18,155 nucleotides of DNA from CAYFLR01 sp964343805 (lineage in GTDB: Bacteria; Bdellovibrionota_B; Oligoflexia; CAYFLR01). The notes under the pieces were generated by a model, which searched no databases, was not told the origin of the DNA, and saw only the letters and a list, made by a program, of their open reading frames with translations. The DNA lies in the NCBI GenBank assembly GCA_964343805.1, contig CAYFLR010000086.1, positions 1 through 18,155 of the forward strand. The letters run 5' to 3'. Both the position numbers and the translations under genes were made by a program. Of the stretch, positions 7,538-16,040 are shown in pieces; the stretch's first letter is position 1; every line of letters starts with the position of its first letter.

Positions 7538-8857
7538 ATGACACGGAAATGGCTTGAAAGCTTATTGCTAATTTTCTTGCTTTTGCCCGTAACCTGTAAA
7601 GAAAGAGAGTTTGCACCCTCTGAGGTGCAGAATTTTAGTGGATCAGGTTACTCAAAACCTTTCGGAGATGGGAATTATAAATACGGTCTCTTTTTAGCTC
7701 AAACTCGCCCACCGGAAATTAATGCTAATATGACCTTGGAACAAATTGAGGCCACCAAAACTGAATCAGACACGGTACGCAAATCTCTCCTAAATAGTAT
7801 TAAAAAGACCTTCTTCCCTCTTTTTAGGGTGGCAAACCCGGCTCTCTTAGGCTCAGGAATGGATCTTAAAGCGGAAATCCTGAAGGGTATTTATGCTTTT
7901 GTAGATAATTTCAAAGAAAATATTAAAAAAGAGAGGGTGAGAAATCCGTCTCGCTTTCAAATCATGATTGTTCCTAAGCGTTCAGATGAGCTTGTGATCA
8001 GAAATACCATGGGAGAAGTGCCTCTCATGCGTTTTTATTCGAAAGACAAATACGCCCTATACACTCCCATGGAAAACCACAAAGAAGCCTATAAATCGGC
8101 CCGGGATGTGTTGGTGACAGAGATGTACCAAGGCATGGGCAAGGTGATGGAAGATCACTACTATAACAATCCTAAGCAGCCCTTTTTTCTTTCCCTTATT
8201 TTAAATGTGGATATTGATCCGAATCCCGATCTGTCCAAAGTCTTTGCCCAAGTGATTATGGGGATGCCCATTAATCATCGAATACCTTTTGATAAAAAGG
8301 ATGAAAAGATTCATTTTAAATGGCTCAATTTTCCTACTGTTGAGAAATCTAACTCGCTGTCTTTTTATGCCCAAAAGTACCCCTGTGCTTTTATCCAAAT
8401 TGATTTTCCCTTTAAAGAGGGAGAACCTCAGATGATGCATATTAACTTTGGGCCTGTAGGGACTTATCGAGATGGGCGTTGGGTAAGACCTCCTGGTGTG
8501 AAGTTTAAAGATCGAGTTCCTAAATTAACGGGGCTAGTAAAAAATGCAATAGAAGTGGATTTTAATATCTTTAATTTATCTATGAATCTTCAATTACAAG
8601 AAGTCACGGACTTAGATCTTTTTCTATCGGTTGGGCTCAAAGCCATTTCAAAATTTAAGGTAGGTACCATTAATAAAACAGATATTGATGATCAGTTCCA
8701 AGCGGAAATTAATAAGACCATCCAACAGAGTATTGCTGAGCAAAAGCAAAAACTTGTTGGTCAAGCAAAACAATTGGCTGAGAATTATAGTCCTGTCAAA
8801 CAAGAGGTAATGGCCTCGTTGATGAGTCAAATATTTCAAATTCAAGCGAGTAGGTAG
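7538..8857 (+). CDS. Exported lipoprotein-like protein of unknown function
   Basis: I do not recognise this 439-residue protein. It starts with a basic tip and a strong hydrophobic stretch ending LLLPVTC (Cys 20), followed by charged residues, which is the shape of a lipoprotein signal peptide. The lipobox is atypical: Pro at -3 and Thr at -1. The rest has no membrane segment. Residues of about 95-120 are amphipathic and Lys-rich. The second half has alternating hydrophobic/polar strands (for example VDFNIFNLSMNLQLQEVTD), and the last 60 residues are helical and Gln/Lys-rich. The ATG at 7538 is chosen because AGGAG (7526-7530) is seven bases upstream; the TTG at 7532 is too close. The ribosome binding site of the following PLD gene overlaps this gene's stop, so the two are almost certainly translated from one message, and a shared envelope role is plausible. 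Confidence 0.8.
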   Translation: MTRKWLESLLLIFLLLPVTCKEREFAPSEVQNFSGSGYSKPFGDGNYKYGLFLAQTRPPEINANMTLEQIEATKTESDTVRKSLLNSIKKTFFPLFRVANPALLGSGMDLKAEILKGIYAFVDNFKENIKKERVRNPSRFQIMIVPKRSDELVIRNTMGEVPLMRFYSKDKYALYTPMENHKEAYKSARDVLVTEMYQGMGKVMEDHYYNNPKQPFFLSLILNVDIDPNPDLSKVFAQVIMGMPINHRIPFDKKDEKIHFKWLNFPTVEKSNSLSFYAQKYPCAFIQIDFPFKEGEPQMMHINFGPVGTYRDGRWVRPPGVKFKDRVPKLTGLVKNAIEVDFNIFNLSMNLQLQEVTDLDLFLSVGLKAISKFKVGTINKTDIDDQFQAEINKTIQQSIAEQKQKLVGQAKQLAENYSPVKQEVMASLMSQIFQIQASR

Positions 8858-8868
8858 GAGATCTTTAA

Positions 8869-11370
8869 ATGAGAATGTCATTTACAATAATTTTAAGTAT
8901 AACCCTACTTTCAGGGCCTTTTATTGATCTAAAAGCCAATCAAATAGACATCAGTCGCTCTTTAATTAGTCGAGAGAAACTATATACAGACTTTTCCAAA
9001 GTTACGAGAGATTTAGCGGATTTAAAAAAGAGAAGGGCTTTAGAATTATGGATCAGTGCCATCAAGCAAGAGGATCCAGGGTATCTGTTGAATGTGTATA
9101 TGCAATATCGCAAGGTTATGAAAAATAAGAGCCTAATAGATATTATGGCCCATTATTTTTATGTCGGCGATTATCTTAACTATCAAAGAACGGTGGAATT
9201 TTATTACTACAGTTTAGCTCAGTATGTGTTGGAGTTCATTCAAAGCCCATTTTATGAAAAGGGGAACCCTCACAAAAGGAAAGCGCGTGAAATTATCAGA
9301 AGTCAGCCTTTTAGTAAAGTTGCTGATTTGAGGCGCTGCATTTCCAACCCTCGTTTATATCGGCAGTTCTCTGATAAACGCAGTGCCATCATGAATGTCA
9401 AAACCTCTTGTATTGATAAAAATCCCATCATTCATTCTCTGCTTCAGTTTATGAGGAAGTTGTTAAACAACGAGTATTATACTAAGTATCTTGGTCCCTC
9501 GTTTGTTACTTCCTATGCGGGGTATATAGAAGGGAATCATGTTCAGCAATTAACCCAAAATCGCTATGATGAGGAGATTATCAGCTATTTAGGAAACTTA
9601 AAAAATAAACTGCTGACCGAAAAAAATAGAGAATTAAATAAGCTTTATATCAACTTTTCAAAAGAAGACTTTAAGAAAGTGATGGTTAGTAAAAAGGATG
9701 CTCTCACCAAGCTTTTTACAAAGGCAGAGGGTTACCCAGTTCTTTCATCGGGTAGACCTGCTCATGAAGTCTATGATCGAATTATTCCAGGGGTTAACGA
9801 AACAAATCTATTTGGTGAGATGTTCCATGCCATCAGAGGAGCCAAAAAAAGTATCTTTTTTGATGTGTTCTTTTTTGGTGGATCCATGGGAATCTATTTA
9901 GCTAAACAGCTCATTCATCAGGTTCAAACTCAGCCTGATCTCTATGTTTACATTATTACCGATCGCGATAACCCTTTTGGTTACGGTAAGGAACGAGATA
10001 CGGTTTATAATTACTTACGAGCCTACGGTGAAAAATTCCCAGAAGATCGGATTATTATTTTACCTGCCAATGTGACTTTAAAGAGAACTTCATTACCTGA
10101 CTTTATAGATCTCCTAGTAGATGATGAGAGTCTACAGGAGTTAATGAAGGGAGAAACCTTTAAGAAATATCAAGATAAAGTGGTGGTGTATCCCAAAGCC
10201 AAATCAGATCATTCAAAGGTGTTTGTGATAGATGGTCTAGATCCTCAAAATGGAGTTGCCTTTGTTGGATCTAAAAATTTTACCGACGCCTCTGGAAGTA
10301 TAGCCTATGATGAAATGACCTTGGTTAAAGGCCCGGCAGTTCCTATTATCCTTGACTCTTATTATTATGACTTATTAGAAGCCATGCGCTTGGATATCAA
10401 GAAACAACCTACCTACCTAAAAAGTTTTGCTTCCCAAAGGGGGATAAGAGCAACTAATCAAGAAACTATCATCCATAATCTTCTCAAAGAGCTGGATGTG
10501 CTAACCAGATATAAAGGAACTAATTTATCAAACTTTTCCTATACTTGGCCGAAGGAAGGGGATGCGATTATTCAAATCGGGCAAAATAATGTTTATGGGA
10601 CTATTCGTTCTCCTTTAGAGCAAGATATTCATGCCATTTTAACCGCTAAAAAGCAGGTTATTATCAGTGATCAATTTTTGTATGATCCAACTATTGTAGC
10701 TGCTTTGAGAAGGGCTACTTTGTATAATAATAAAGTAGATGTCTATGTGATTATGGCCTCTTTGGAAGATCCCACGGCTCCAGAAAAGCCATTTAATCAT
10801 GTGCCCAATTTGGTATTTTTAGAAGATATGATGTGGGCAAAGCGTTCTGATGGAAAACCCAAGATTGAAGTTAAATGGAAGAAGGTGCCAGAAACTCATG
10901 CTTCAGAACTTAAGAAAGTAGCCACAGGTTTTGGAGCCATTATTTCTCCAGAGTATCACATTAAGGCTCTTTCTGTAGATGGCATCCCTTATGATAAGCG
11001 TCATCTTTGTGGAAGCTTTTCCAACGAAAAAAATGTAAAAGTTTCTCCTCAGCTTGAAAATCAGGTAAAGGGTCTTATAGAGGGAACTCCCATTCTTGTT
11101 TCAGGCTCTGCCAACAAAGATAATATGACTCTGCTCGGTGGATTCAGAGAGTTTCAGCTTCTCGTTTTTGATAAGTTGGCCTCTGCTAAACATGACTGTC
11201 TTTTTTGGGCTCGTTGGGATGATCCTACTAAGTCAGAGCCAGCCAAGCCTTTCGAGGTTATTTTACCTCCGGCATTGATTGAGAGAGGAATGACCCCTAA
11301 AGCCTTTGTAAATATATTAAAGACATTATTAGTAAATGGTTATAACTTTGAAGAAAAAGTTTTTGAATAG
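8869..11370 (+). CDS. Secreted phospholipase D superfamily protein with two HKD motifs
   Basis: This 833-residue protein belongs to the PLD superfamily, whose members hydrolyse or transfer phosphodiester bonds in lipids or nucleic acids. An N-terminal signal peptide (about residues 1-23, ending LKA) predicts export. Residues of about 25-290 are a helical region without a domain I recognise. Both catalytic motifs are intact. HKD1 has H448-x-K450-x4-D455 (SDHSKVFVIDG) with GSKN at 467-470 and a Glu in YDEMTLV. HKD2 has H697-x-K699-x4-D704 (EYHIKALSVDG) with GSAN at 745-748 and a Glu in REFQLLV. The long insert between HKD2 and its GSAN is unusual. The ATG follows AGGAG (8856-8860) that overlaps the upstream stop, and cheA begins eight bases after its stop. 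Whether the substrate is phospholipid or nucleic acid cannot be told; a lipid is my guess because of the lipoprotein neighbour. Confidence 0.9.
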   Translation: MRMSFTIILSITLLSGPFIDLKANQIDISRSLISREKLYTDFSKVTRDLADLKKRRALELWISAIKQEDPGYLLNVYMQYRKVMKNKSLIDIMAHYFYVGDYLNYQRTVEFYYYSLAQYVLEFIQSPFYEKGNPHKRKAREIIRSQPFSKVADLRRCISNPRLYRQFSDKRSAIMNVKTSCIDKNPIIHSLLQFMRKLLNNEYYTKYLGPSFVTSYAGYIEGNHVQQLTQNRYDEEIISYLGNLKNKLLTEKNRELNKLYINFSKEDFKKVMVSKKDALTKLFTKAEGYPVLSSGRPAHEVYDRIIPGVNETNLFGEMFHAIRGAKKSIFFDVFFFGGSMGIYLAKQLIHQVQTQPDLYVYIITDRDNPFGYGKERDTVYNYLRAYGEKFPEDRIIILPANVTLKRTSLPDFIDLLVDDESLQELMKGETFKKYQDKVVVYPKAKSDHSKVFVIDGLDPQNGVAFVGSKNFTDASGSIAYDEMTLVKGPAVPIILDSYYYDLLEAMRLDIKKQPTYLKSFASQRGIRATNQETIIHNLLKELDVLTRYKGTNLSNFSYTWPKEGDAIIQIGQNNVYGTIRSPLEQDIHAILTAKKQVIISDQFLYDPTIVAALRRATLYNNKVDVYVIMASLEDPTAPEKPFNHVPNLVFLEDMMWAKRSDGKPKIEVKWKKVPETHASELKKVATGFGAIISPEYHIKALSVDGIPYDKRHLCGSFSNEKNVKVSPQLENQVKGLIEGTPILVSGSANKDNMTLLGGFREFQLLVFDKLASAKHDCLFWARWDDPTKSEPAKPFEVILPPALIERGMTPKAFVNILKTLLVNGYNFEEKVFE

Positions 11371-11378
11371 GAATTGAA

Positions 11379-13220
11379 ATGAACACTGCTCAAGATGAAT
11401 TTGTCCAAATCTTCATTTCAGAAAGTGAAGAACTCTTATCAGAACTCGATAATGAATTAGTTACATTGGAGCGTAACCCAGAAGATCTGGATACAGCGCG
11501 CTCCTTTTTTCGGAACATTCATACCTTTAAGAGTTCTGCGGATCATTTTAAGTTAGAGGCTCTTAAAACAATATCTCATAGGCTTGAAGATTTACTAGAA
11601 AAGATGATTGAGGAATCCAGGGCTGTCTCTCCATCCATTTTGGAATTGATGTTTGATGGAATTGACCTTCTTAGGAAGTATTTTAAAGCCTATGTGCATG
11701 ACCCAGCAGGGAATGATAATGATGTAATTCCTACTGAATTTATAAAACGGTTAGAACAAGCCCTTTATGAAGAGGAGGACTTAACCGAGTCCTTAGTAAA
11801 AGCCTATAAGTCTATTCAAGATGAACTCAAACAGAATGAAAGCTTTAGTCATCTGTCCGGAATTTTGGACAGGATGACAGAGCAGTATTACGGTATAGAG
11901 GGTGAGGGTTCGTCTGAAGAAGGTGAAGGAGAAGCCGGCGATAAGGGAGAAGAAAATTCAGAAGCCATCGAAGAATTTGGTGCCAATCGTTCCAAAACAC
12001 CCAGGAGAGCAGTGGCGAAATCGATTCGAGTCCATGAAGACAAGATTGACAAATTTCTTGATTCAGTTGGAGAGTTGATTACCACAGGCGAGGTACTAAA
12101 AACCATCCAAAATAATATGGCCAGTGTGCAAAAATTCGAAGCTCACTTGGTCAAAGAGTTTGAAACCATCAATATAGACTTTCGAGATCAGATTTTCTCT
12201 CTTCAAGATTCTCTGATGGAACTCCGTCGAGTTGAGCTCGATCAGATCATTTCTCAATACCCTAGGATGCTCCGTGATATAGCCATTTCTATGGGGAAAG
12301 AGGTTCAATTTAATTGGCGAGGTGAAGGGAGTTATTTTGATAAAAGCTTGTATGACGATTTGGATGCGGTATTAATTCATATATTAAGAAACGCTATAGA
12401 TCATGGTATTGAAGATACCGAAACTAGAAAAGAGAAGGGCAAGAGTCCGCAGGGAACCATAGATATTGACGCCTTCAATGATGATACCAACTTAGTTATT
12501 CAAATCAAAGATGACGGTCGTGGAATAGATGTAAATCGTCTCAAATCCTTGGCTCTTTCTAAGGGATTATTTTCTGGGGGAGCTCTGGCCAGAATGACCG
12601 ATGAAGAGGCTATGAATATAATGTTTATGCCTGGTATATCCACTGCTAAGGAAGTGAGCGAAATCTCTGGCCGTGGTGTAGGTATGGATGTGGTGAATGA
12701 GTTCCTGCAAAAAAGAGCGGGTCATATCAACGTAACTTCAAAAATAGACGAAGGAACGACTCTTCGTCTCTATGTTCCTCTTAAAGCGACATTAGGGGTC
12801 ATAGATGGTTTAACTGTTGTAGTTAAAAATATCTTTTTTATTATTCCCGCCCAATCCATTCTTTCTTCCCTGAAACCAGAGCCCAAAGATATTATTTCCT
12901 TGGCGCAAAAACGGTGTGGGGTGAAGATAAGAGGTAAGTCTTATCCGCTTATTCATTTAGGTTCTCGTTTTAATTTAATTCCTGATGATGAAGTGGATTA
13001 CCAAGAGGGTATCTGCATTTTGCTTTATCATAAGGGGCGTGAAATGGCTATCTGGGTGGACGAGATCCTGGAAAAGAAACAAATAGTCCTCAAAGATCTT
13101 GAAGGGTTATCGAAATCTCCAGACATTAAAGGTGGAGCAATTATGGGGAGTGGTCAAGTAGGTTTAGTCGTCAATATTGAGGGTATTTTTGGCGATGCAT
13201 TTCAGTTTGAAGCTATTTGA
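11379..13220 (+). CDS. cheA: CheA chemotaxis histidine kinase without an evident P2 domain
   Basis: This 613-residue protein is the central chemotaxis kinase, which autophosphorylates and passes phosphate to CheY-type regulators. P1 (HPt) occupies about residues 1-105 with phospho-acceptor H48 in FRNIHTFKSSA. Residues 106-215 form a linker, including a Glu/Gly-rich stretch at about 173-200, where a P2 response-regulator-binding domain would be expected but is not seen. P3 dimerisation starts at SIRVHEDKIDKFLDSVGEL (215-233). P4 kinase has the N box LIHILRNAIDHG (332-343), G1 DDGRGID (378-384) and G2 GRGVGMDVV (431-439). P5, the CheW-like domain, covers about 470-613. The start is fixed by AGGA overlapping the PLD stop. 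It is the third gene of the lipoprotein-PLD operon, an unusual place for cheA. Its 3' end overlaps the convergent PAS-kinase gene by 19 bases. Confidence 0.96.
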   Translation: MNTAQDEFVQIFISESEELLSELDNELVTLERNPEDLDTARSFFRNIHTFKSSADHFKLEALKTISHRLEDLLEKMIEESRAVSPSILELMFDGIDLLRKYFKAYVHDPAGNDNDVIPTEFIKRLEQALYEEEDLTESLVKAYKSIQDELKQNESFSHLSGILDRMTEQYYGIEGEGSSEEGEGEAGDKGEENSEAIEEFGANRSKTPRRAVAKSIRVHEDKIDKFLDSVGELITTGEVLKTIQNNMASVQKFEAHLVKEFETINIDFRDQIFSLQDSLMELRRVELDQIISQYPRMLRDIAISMGKEVQFNWRGEGSYFDKSLYDDLDAVLIHILRNAIDHGIEDTETRKEKGKSPQGTIDIDAFNDDTNLVIQIKDDGRGIDVNRLKSLALSKGLFSGGALARMTDEEAMNIMFMPGISTAKEVSEISGRGVGMDVVNEFLQKRAGHINVTSKIDEGTTLRLYVPLKATLGVIDGLTVVVKNIFFIIPAQSILSSLKPEPKDIISLAQKRCGVKIRGKSYPLIHLGSRFNLIPDDEVDYQEGICILLYHKGREMAIWVDEILEKKQIVLKDLEGLSKSPDIKGGAIMGSGQVGLVVNIEGIFGDAFQFEAI

Positions 13221-14403
13221 TCCAGGCTTTCTTCTGCAAGAGGGAGTGTGATGGTAAAACAGGTTCCCTTTTCATCGGATTCAGCTCCGATATGTCCACC
13301 ATGTTCTTTAATAATTCCATGAGTAATAGAAAGTCCCAGTCCGGTTCCTTTCCCCACCTCTTTTGTGGTGAAAAATGGATCAAAGATACGGTCTAAATTT
13401 TCTTTTTCAATGCCAGGGCCATCATCTTGGAAGGTAATGATTATAGAGTTATTTTCTACTGAACTTTTGACCGTAAGGGTGCCTCCCTTAGGTCCCCCAT
13501 TGTCACCTGAAAGAGCATCTCGAGCATTGGCCAATATATTTACAAACACTTGCTCTAACCTGGTAAAGTCTCCCATAACCGAGGGGTCTTTTTCATCCAG
13601 AGTGTAGTCGATGGTAATATTACGTTTTCGTAATTNNNNNNNNNNATAACCTGATTAATGGATATCCTTTTAAAGTTAGGCTCTGCTTGTCTGGAAAAGT
13701 CTCTAAAGTGTTGAATCATTTTCTGCATGCGAGTGGTGTTTTCCTCAATGTTTTGAAGATAGACTTTCACTCTTTCATAAGCCACTTGTTCATTTTTTTT
13801 AAACACTGAGATCATTCGGCCGTTAAAGCCCTGAATGAGGAAAAGTGGATTATTTAATTCATGGGTAACACCTGTGATCATTTCACCTAAAGCAGCGAGT
13901 TTTGCTGATTGCACCAGTTGCTGTTGAGTATTTTGCAGATCTTTTAATGATTGTTCAACTTTGGCTTCAGCTCTCTTTCTTTCAGTTACTTCTTGTCTTA
14001 AAAATAGCTCTTTTTGAATGGAGAGGGTCACATCAGTGATACTCACTAAACAGATATAATTCCCATCTTGATCAGGAAAAGCTTGGAGCGATGTTCTTTG
14101 ATGGATGAGGGTGCCATTTTTATTCTTTAGGGGAAAGGGATGGGGGTTGAAACTCTGTGATAAAAGAGTACTCGAACCGTTGGTAAGTGATTGATTGATA
14201 GCTAATACAACTCGAGAGTTAAGTTGGAAAAAGTCGGTAATAACTTTATTAACTATGGCATCTTTTGAAAATCCGCTGGTTGCCTCCATCCAACTATTCC
14301 AAAAGATCACTTCAAGATTGTGATTGACGATAAAGTACCCGTGATCCACTTGATTCAGAATGAGTTCAAATATGTGAGGGTCAACGGAAATTGATTTACT
14401 CAT
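13202..14403 (-). CDS. PAS-domain sensor histidine kinase (spans an assembly gap)
   Basis: No membrane segment is visible, so this is a cytoplasmic sensor kinase. Residues of about 10-125 form a PAS domain, and 128-165 a coiled coil. The HisKA helix follows with the phospho-accepting His (H181) in GVTHELNNPL. After the gap come the ATPase motifs: N box EQVFVNILANARDAL, G1 DDGPGIE, F box DPFFTTK and G2 GKGTGLGLSI. The gap splits the gene into two apparent frames, but the downstream frame is open right up to the Ns (LRKRNITIDYTLDE), so it is one gene. The start ATG lies in an ATGAGTAA overlap with the stop of the CheC-like gene and has no ribosome binding site of its own, suggesting translational coupling. 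It is the last gene of the cluster; its stop lies inside the convergent cheA. It lacks a fused receiver, so the neighbouring REC proteins are likely partners. Confidence 0.9.
13636..13645. other. Assembly gap of ten Ns inside the PAS-kinase gene
   Basis: For the kinase frame to be continuous the missing length must leave remainder 2 when divided by 3, so the ten Ns are a placeholder. In kinases of this type about 10-15 residues separate the flanking segments (SINQV and LRKRNITI), so some 30-45 bases are probably missing. This estimate is inference. Confidence 0.8.
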
Positions 14404-14983
14404 TGATCGCTTTAAAAAATTTGTGAGCCAAAAGGAGCCCTACTCTACCATGGAAGTGATCTTTTTCAATAGAGAAACTGATCTCCATATAAAGGACTTC
14501 ATTTTCGAGCGAGGTTTCTTGTATATCTTTGATCATTTGTTCGGGATCAATATGTTTTAATTCAGGAATATTGGTGGTAATTTTGATATTGAGGTCATTG
14601 CAGATTTGGACCACACAGGAATTAAGTACCACATTGCCTACTTCCATGAGGACATCTGTTTCAGCGGCTAAATACTCGGCACCTTCCAGAGCTTCTCCTG
14701 TGAGGAGCCTTACAAGCTTTTGACTATCCCTTTTTGAACAAATTTGGAAAAGTAATCCATAATTCGGATCGTCGAATTGAATTTGAGTGTAGTTAAGGTC
14801 ATTTTCATCTAAATTATGATCTTTTATCACATCATTGATGGTGCCAGAGGTCAAAACTTGATCTGTTAGTTTGATTGAATCTGGTTCGACACTCATCAAT
14901 CCAGATAGGGTATGTAAAGCTTCATTTGCCCCATCTTTGAAACTTTGCTTAAGCTTGTCTGTCTGTAAATCTGGAAATTTCAT
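14396..14983 (-). CDS. CheC/CheX-family protein with one intact phosphatase site
   Basis: This 195-residue protein is homologous to CheC/CheX, phosphatases that remove phosphate from CheY-type receivers. The second-half site is canonical: D110-x3-E114-x2-N117 in ETDVLMEVGNVVLNSC. The first site, in the same place as in the neighbouring CheC (N20 in both), reads KDGAN: the catalytic Glu is Asp (D17), so it is probably weak or inactive. The C-terminus is less hydrophobic than CheC. The gene begins two bases after the stop of the upstream REC gene and ends in an 8-base overlap with the PAS kinase. It looks like a diverged duplicate of the CheC at 15341-16000. Phosphatase activity on the adjacent REC proteins is expected from the family but not shown. 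Confidence 0.85.
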   Translation of the reverse strand: MKFPDLQTDKLKQSFKDGANEALHTLSGLMSVEPDSIKLTDQVLTSGTINDVIKDHNLDENDLNYTQIQFDDPNYGLLFQICSKRDSQKLVRLLTGEALEGAEYLAAETDVLMEVGNVVLNSCVVQICNDLNIKITTNIPELKHIDPEQMIKDIQETSLENEVLYMEISFSIEKDHFHGRVGLLLAHKFFKAINE

Positions 14984-14985
14984 GG

Positions 14986-15348
14986 TTATAAACCTATTTT
15001 TTGAAATACTGGTATTAATTTATCTTTGGTTACGGGTTTGGTTACTAAATGCATACCGTCAGGGGTTTTTAACTTTCCGGTTTGGAAAGCTGCATTGGCC
15101 GAGCACATAGCCATTTTATCGTAGGATAAATAATCCTTTAATTTTTCGGCAAGCTCCAGCCCATTCATTCCAGGCATGTTGTAATCACAGATAATTAAAG
15201 CGAAATTGGAATCGTTTTTTATCACCGCAAGTGCTTCTTCTCCATTTTTAGCCAATGTCACTTCAAGGCTTGAATTGTACTCTTGAATGGCGGATTTTAG
15301 CAAGGCACTTGCTAAACGGCTGTCATCTATGACTAAAATTTTACTCAT
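14986..15348 (-). CDS. CheY-like single-domain response regulator
   Basis: This is a 120-residue stand-alone receiver domain with no output domain. It has the acidic pair D8/D9 (VIDDSR), phospho-acceptor D55 in IICDYNMPGMNG, Ser at the Thr/Ser switch position (S83, MCSANA) and K104 in TKPVT, so it should be phosphorylatable. AGGAG inside the 3' end of the CheC gene sits six bases before the ATG, and the start lies in an ATGAGTAA overlap with the CheC stop. It closely resembles the REC protein at 16041-16466 in the DKM-x2-C-[ST]-ANA segment, suggesting duplication. It may be a flagellar-motor CheY or a phosphate-shuttle protein for the flanking kinases; the sequence does not decide. Confidence 0.93.
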   Translation of the reverse strand: MSKILVIDDSRLASALLKSAIQEYNSSLEVTLAKNGEEALAVIKNDSNFALIICDYNMPGMNGLELAEKLKDYLSYDKMAMCSANAAFQTGKLKTPDGMHLVTKPVTKDKLIPVFQKIGL

Positions 15349-16000
15349 TTATATCTCCTAATTCAAGTTTTTCTCCCAGTTGGTCTTTGTAAAATTCTTC
15401 AAGACATGTGACGAGATTGTTAATTCTAAATGGTTCAATCATAAAACTTATGTGTCCTGATAGATTCATAGCTGCGAGGGTGAACCCCATTCGCAAGTAA
15501 ATTACATAATCTGATTCCACAGCACTTGTAGCTGCCAGTACATCTTTGGGAGTTCCCCGATGTAAAGTTGGAAGTTCGGTTGCAATTTGTTGGTTGATAA
15601 GGCTTCCTATGGCCCCAAGACAGGCATTTAAAATAATGTTTCCAACTTCACAGAGTGCGTCAGACTCCATTTCAGTCATTTTATAAATTGGAAATTCACT
15701 TCCTAGCATAATCTGCACTAATTGGAGGCTCTCTTCTTCGGAATAGAGCATGACCGCAGTTCCCTCAAAGGGGCCTGAATAACCTTGAGATACTGCACAA
15801 ATATGACCTCCAGAAATTTGTGAGACCATCTGGAAGAGTTCATCTGTATTGAGAATATCAACATGGGGAACGCTGAGAATCACCTGGTGTTGATTTTCAG
15901 TGAGTTCTGAGAGGGCCTGAGCGGCTCTACCTACCCCCACATTAAATGTTTCTTTCATCATTTCTATTTGCCAATCATTAAGCTTCATATCTTTACCCAT
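15341..16000 (-). CDS. cheC: CheC phosphatase with two active sites
   Basis: This 219-residue protein has the two-fold CheC architecture. The first site is E17-x2-N20 in KETFNVGVGRAAQALSEL, matching the family's LKEIGNIGAGNAATALS pattern. The second is D114-x3-E118-x2-N121 in SDALCEVGNIILNACLG. Both are intact, so it should dephosphorylate CheY-P; CheC-type enzymes take the place of CheZ in many bacteria, and no CheZ is present here. No CheD is in the window, although CheC often pairs with CheD. It lies between two REC genes, its natural substrates, 40 bases after the upstream one and overlapping the downstream one by eight. No strong ribosome binding site precedes ATG 16000; ATG 15988 is an alternative start. 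Confidence 0.9.
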   Translation of the reverse strand: MGKDMKLNDWQIEMMKETFNVGVGRAAQALSELTENQHQVILSVPHVDILNTDELFQMVSQISGGHICAVSQGYSGPFEGTAVMLYSEEESLQLVQIMLGSEFPIYKMTEMESDALCEVGNIILNACLGAIGSLINQQIATELPTLHRGTPKDVLAATSAVESDYVIYLRMGFTLAAMNLSGHISFMIEPFRINNLVTCLEEFYKDQLGEKLELGDINE

Positions 16001-16010
16001 GAGCCTGCGC

Positions 16011-16036
16011 CCTTTTTGTTACAGTCTAGAAAAAGG
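16011..16036 (-). repeat. Inverted repeat before cheC
   Basis: CCTTTTT at 16011-16017 and AAAAAGG at 16030-16036 can pair (seven pairs, 12-base loop). It fills most of the 40-base spacer between the upstream REC gene and cheC, and one arm contains the only purine-rich sequence that could serve as the cheC ribosome binding site. It might modulate cheC translation. The stem is mostly A-T and may be fortuitous. Confidence 0.35.
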
Positions 16037-16040
16037 AAAA

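Noticed and set aside
13202..13576. Separate small ATPase-domain protein starting at 13576
   Set aside because: The frame continues upstream to the gap with kinase-like sequence; it is the C-terminal half of the PAS kinase.
13555..13645. C-terminal tail of the PAS kinase read through the Ns in the wrong frame
   Set aside because: It is an artefact of the ten-N placeholder; the ATPase motifs are in another frame.
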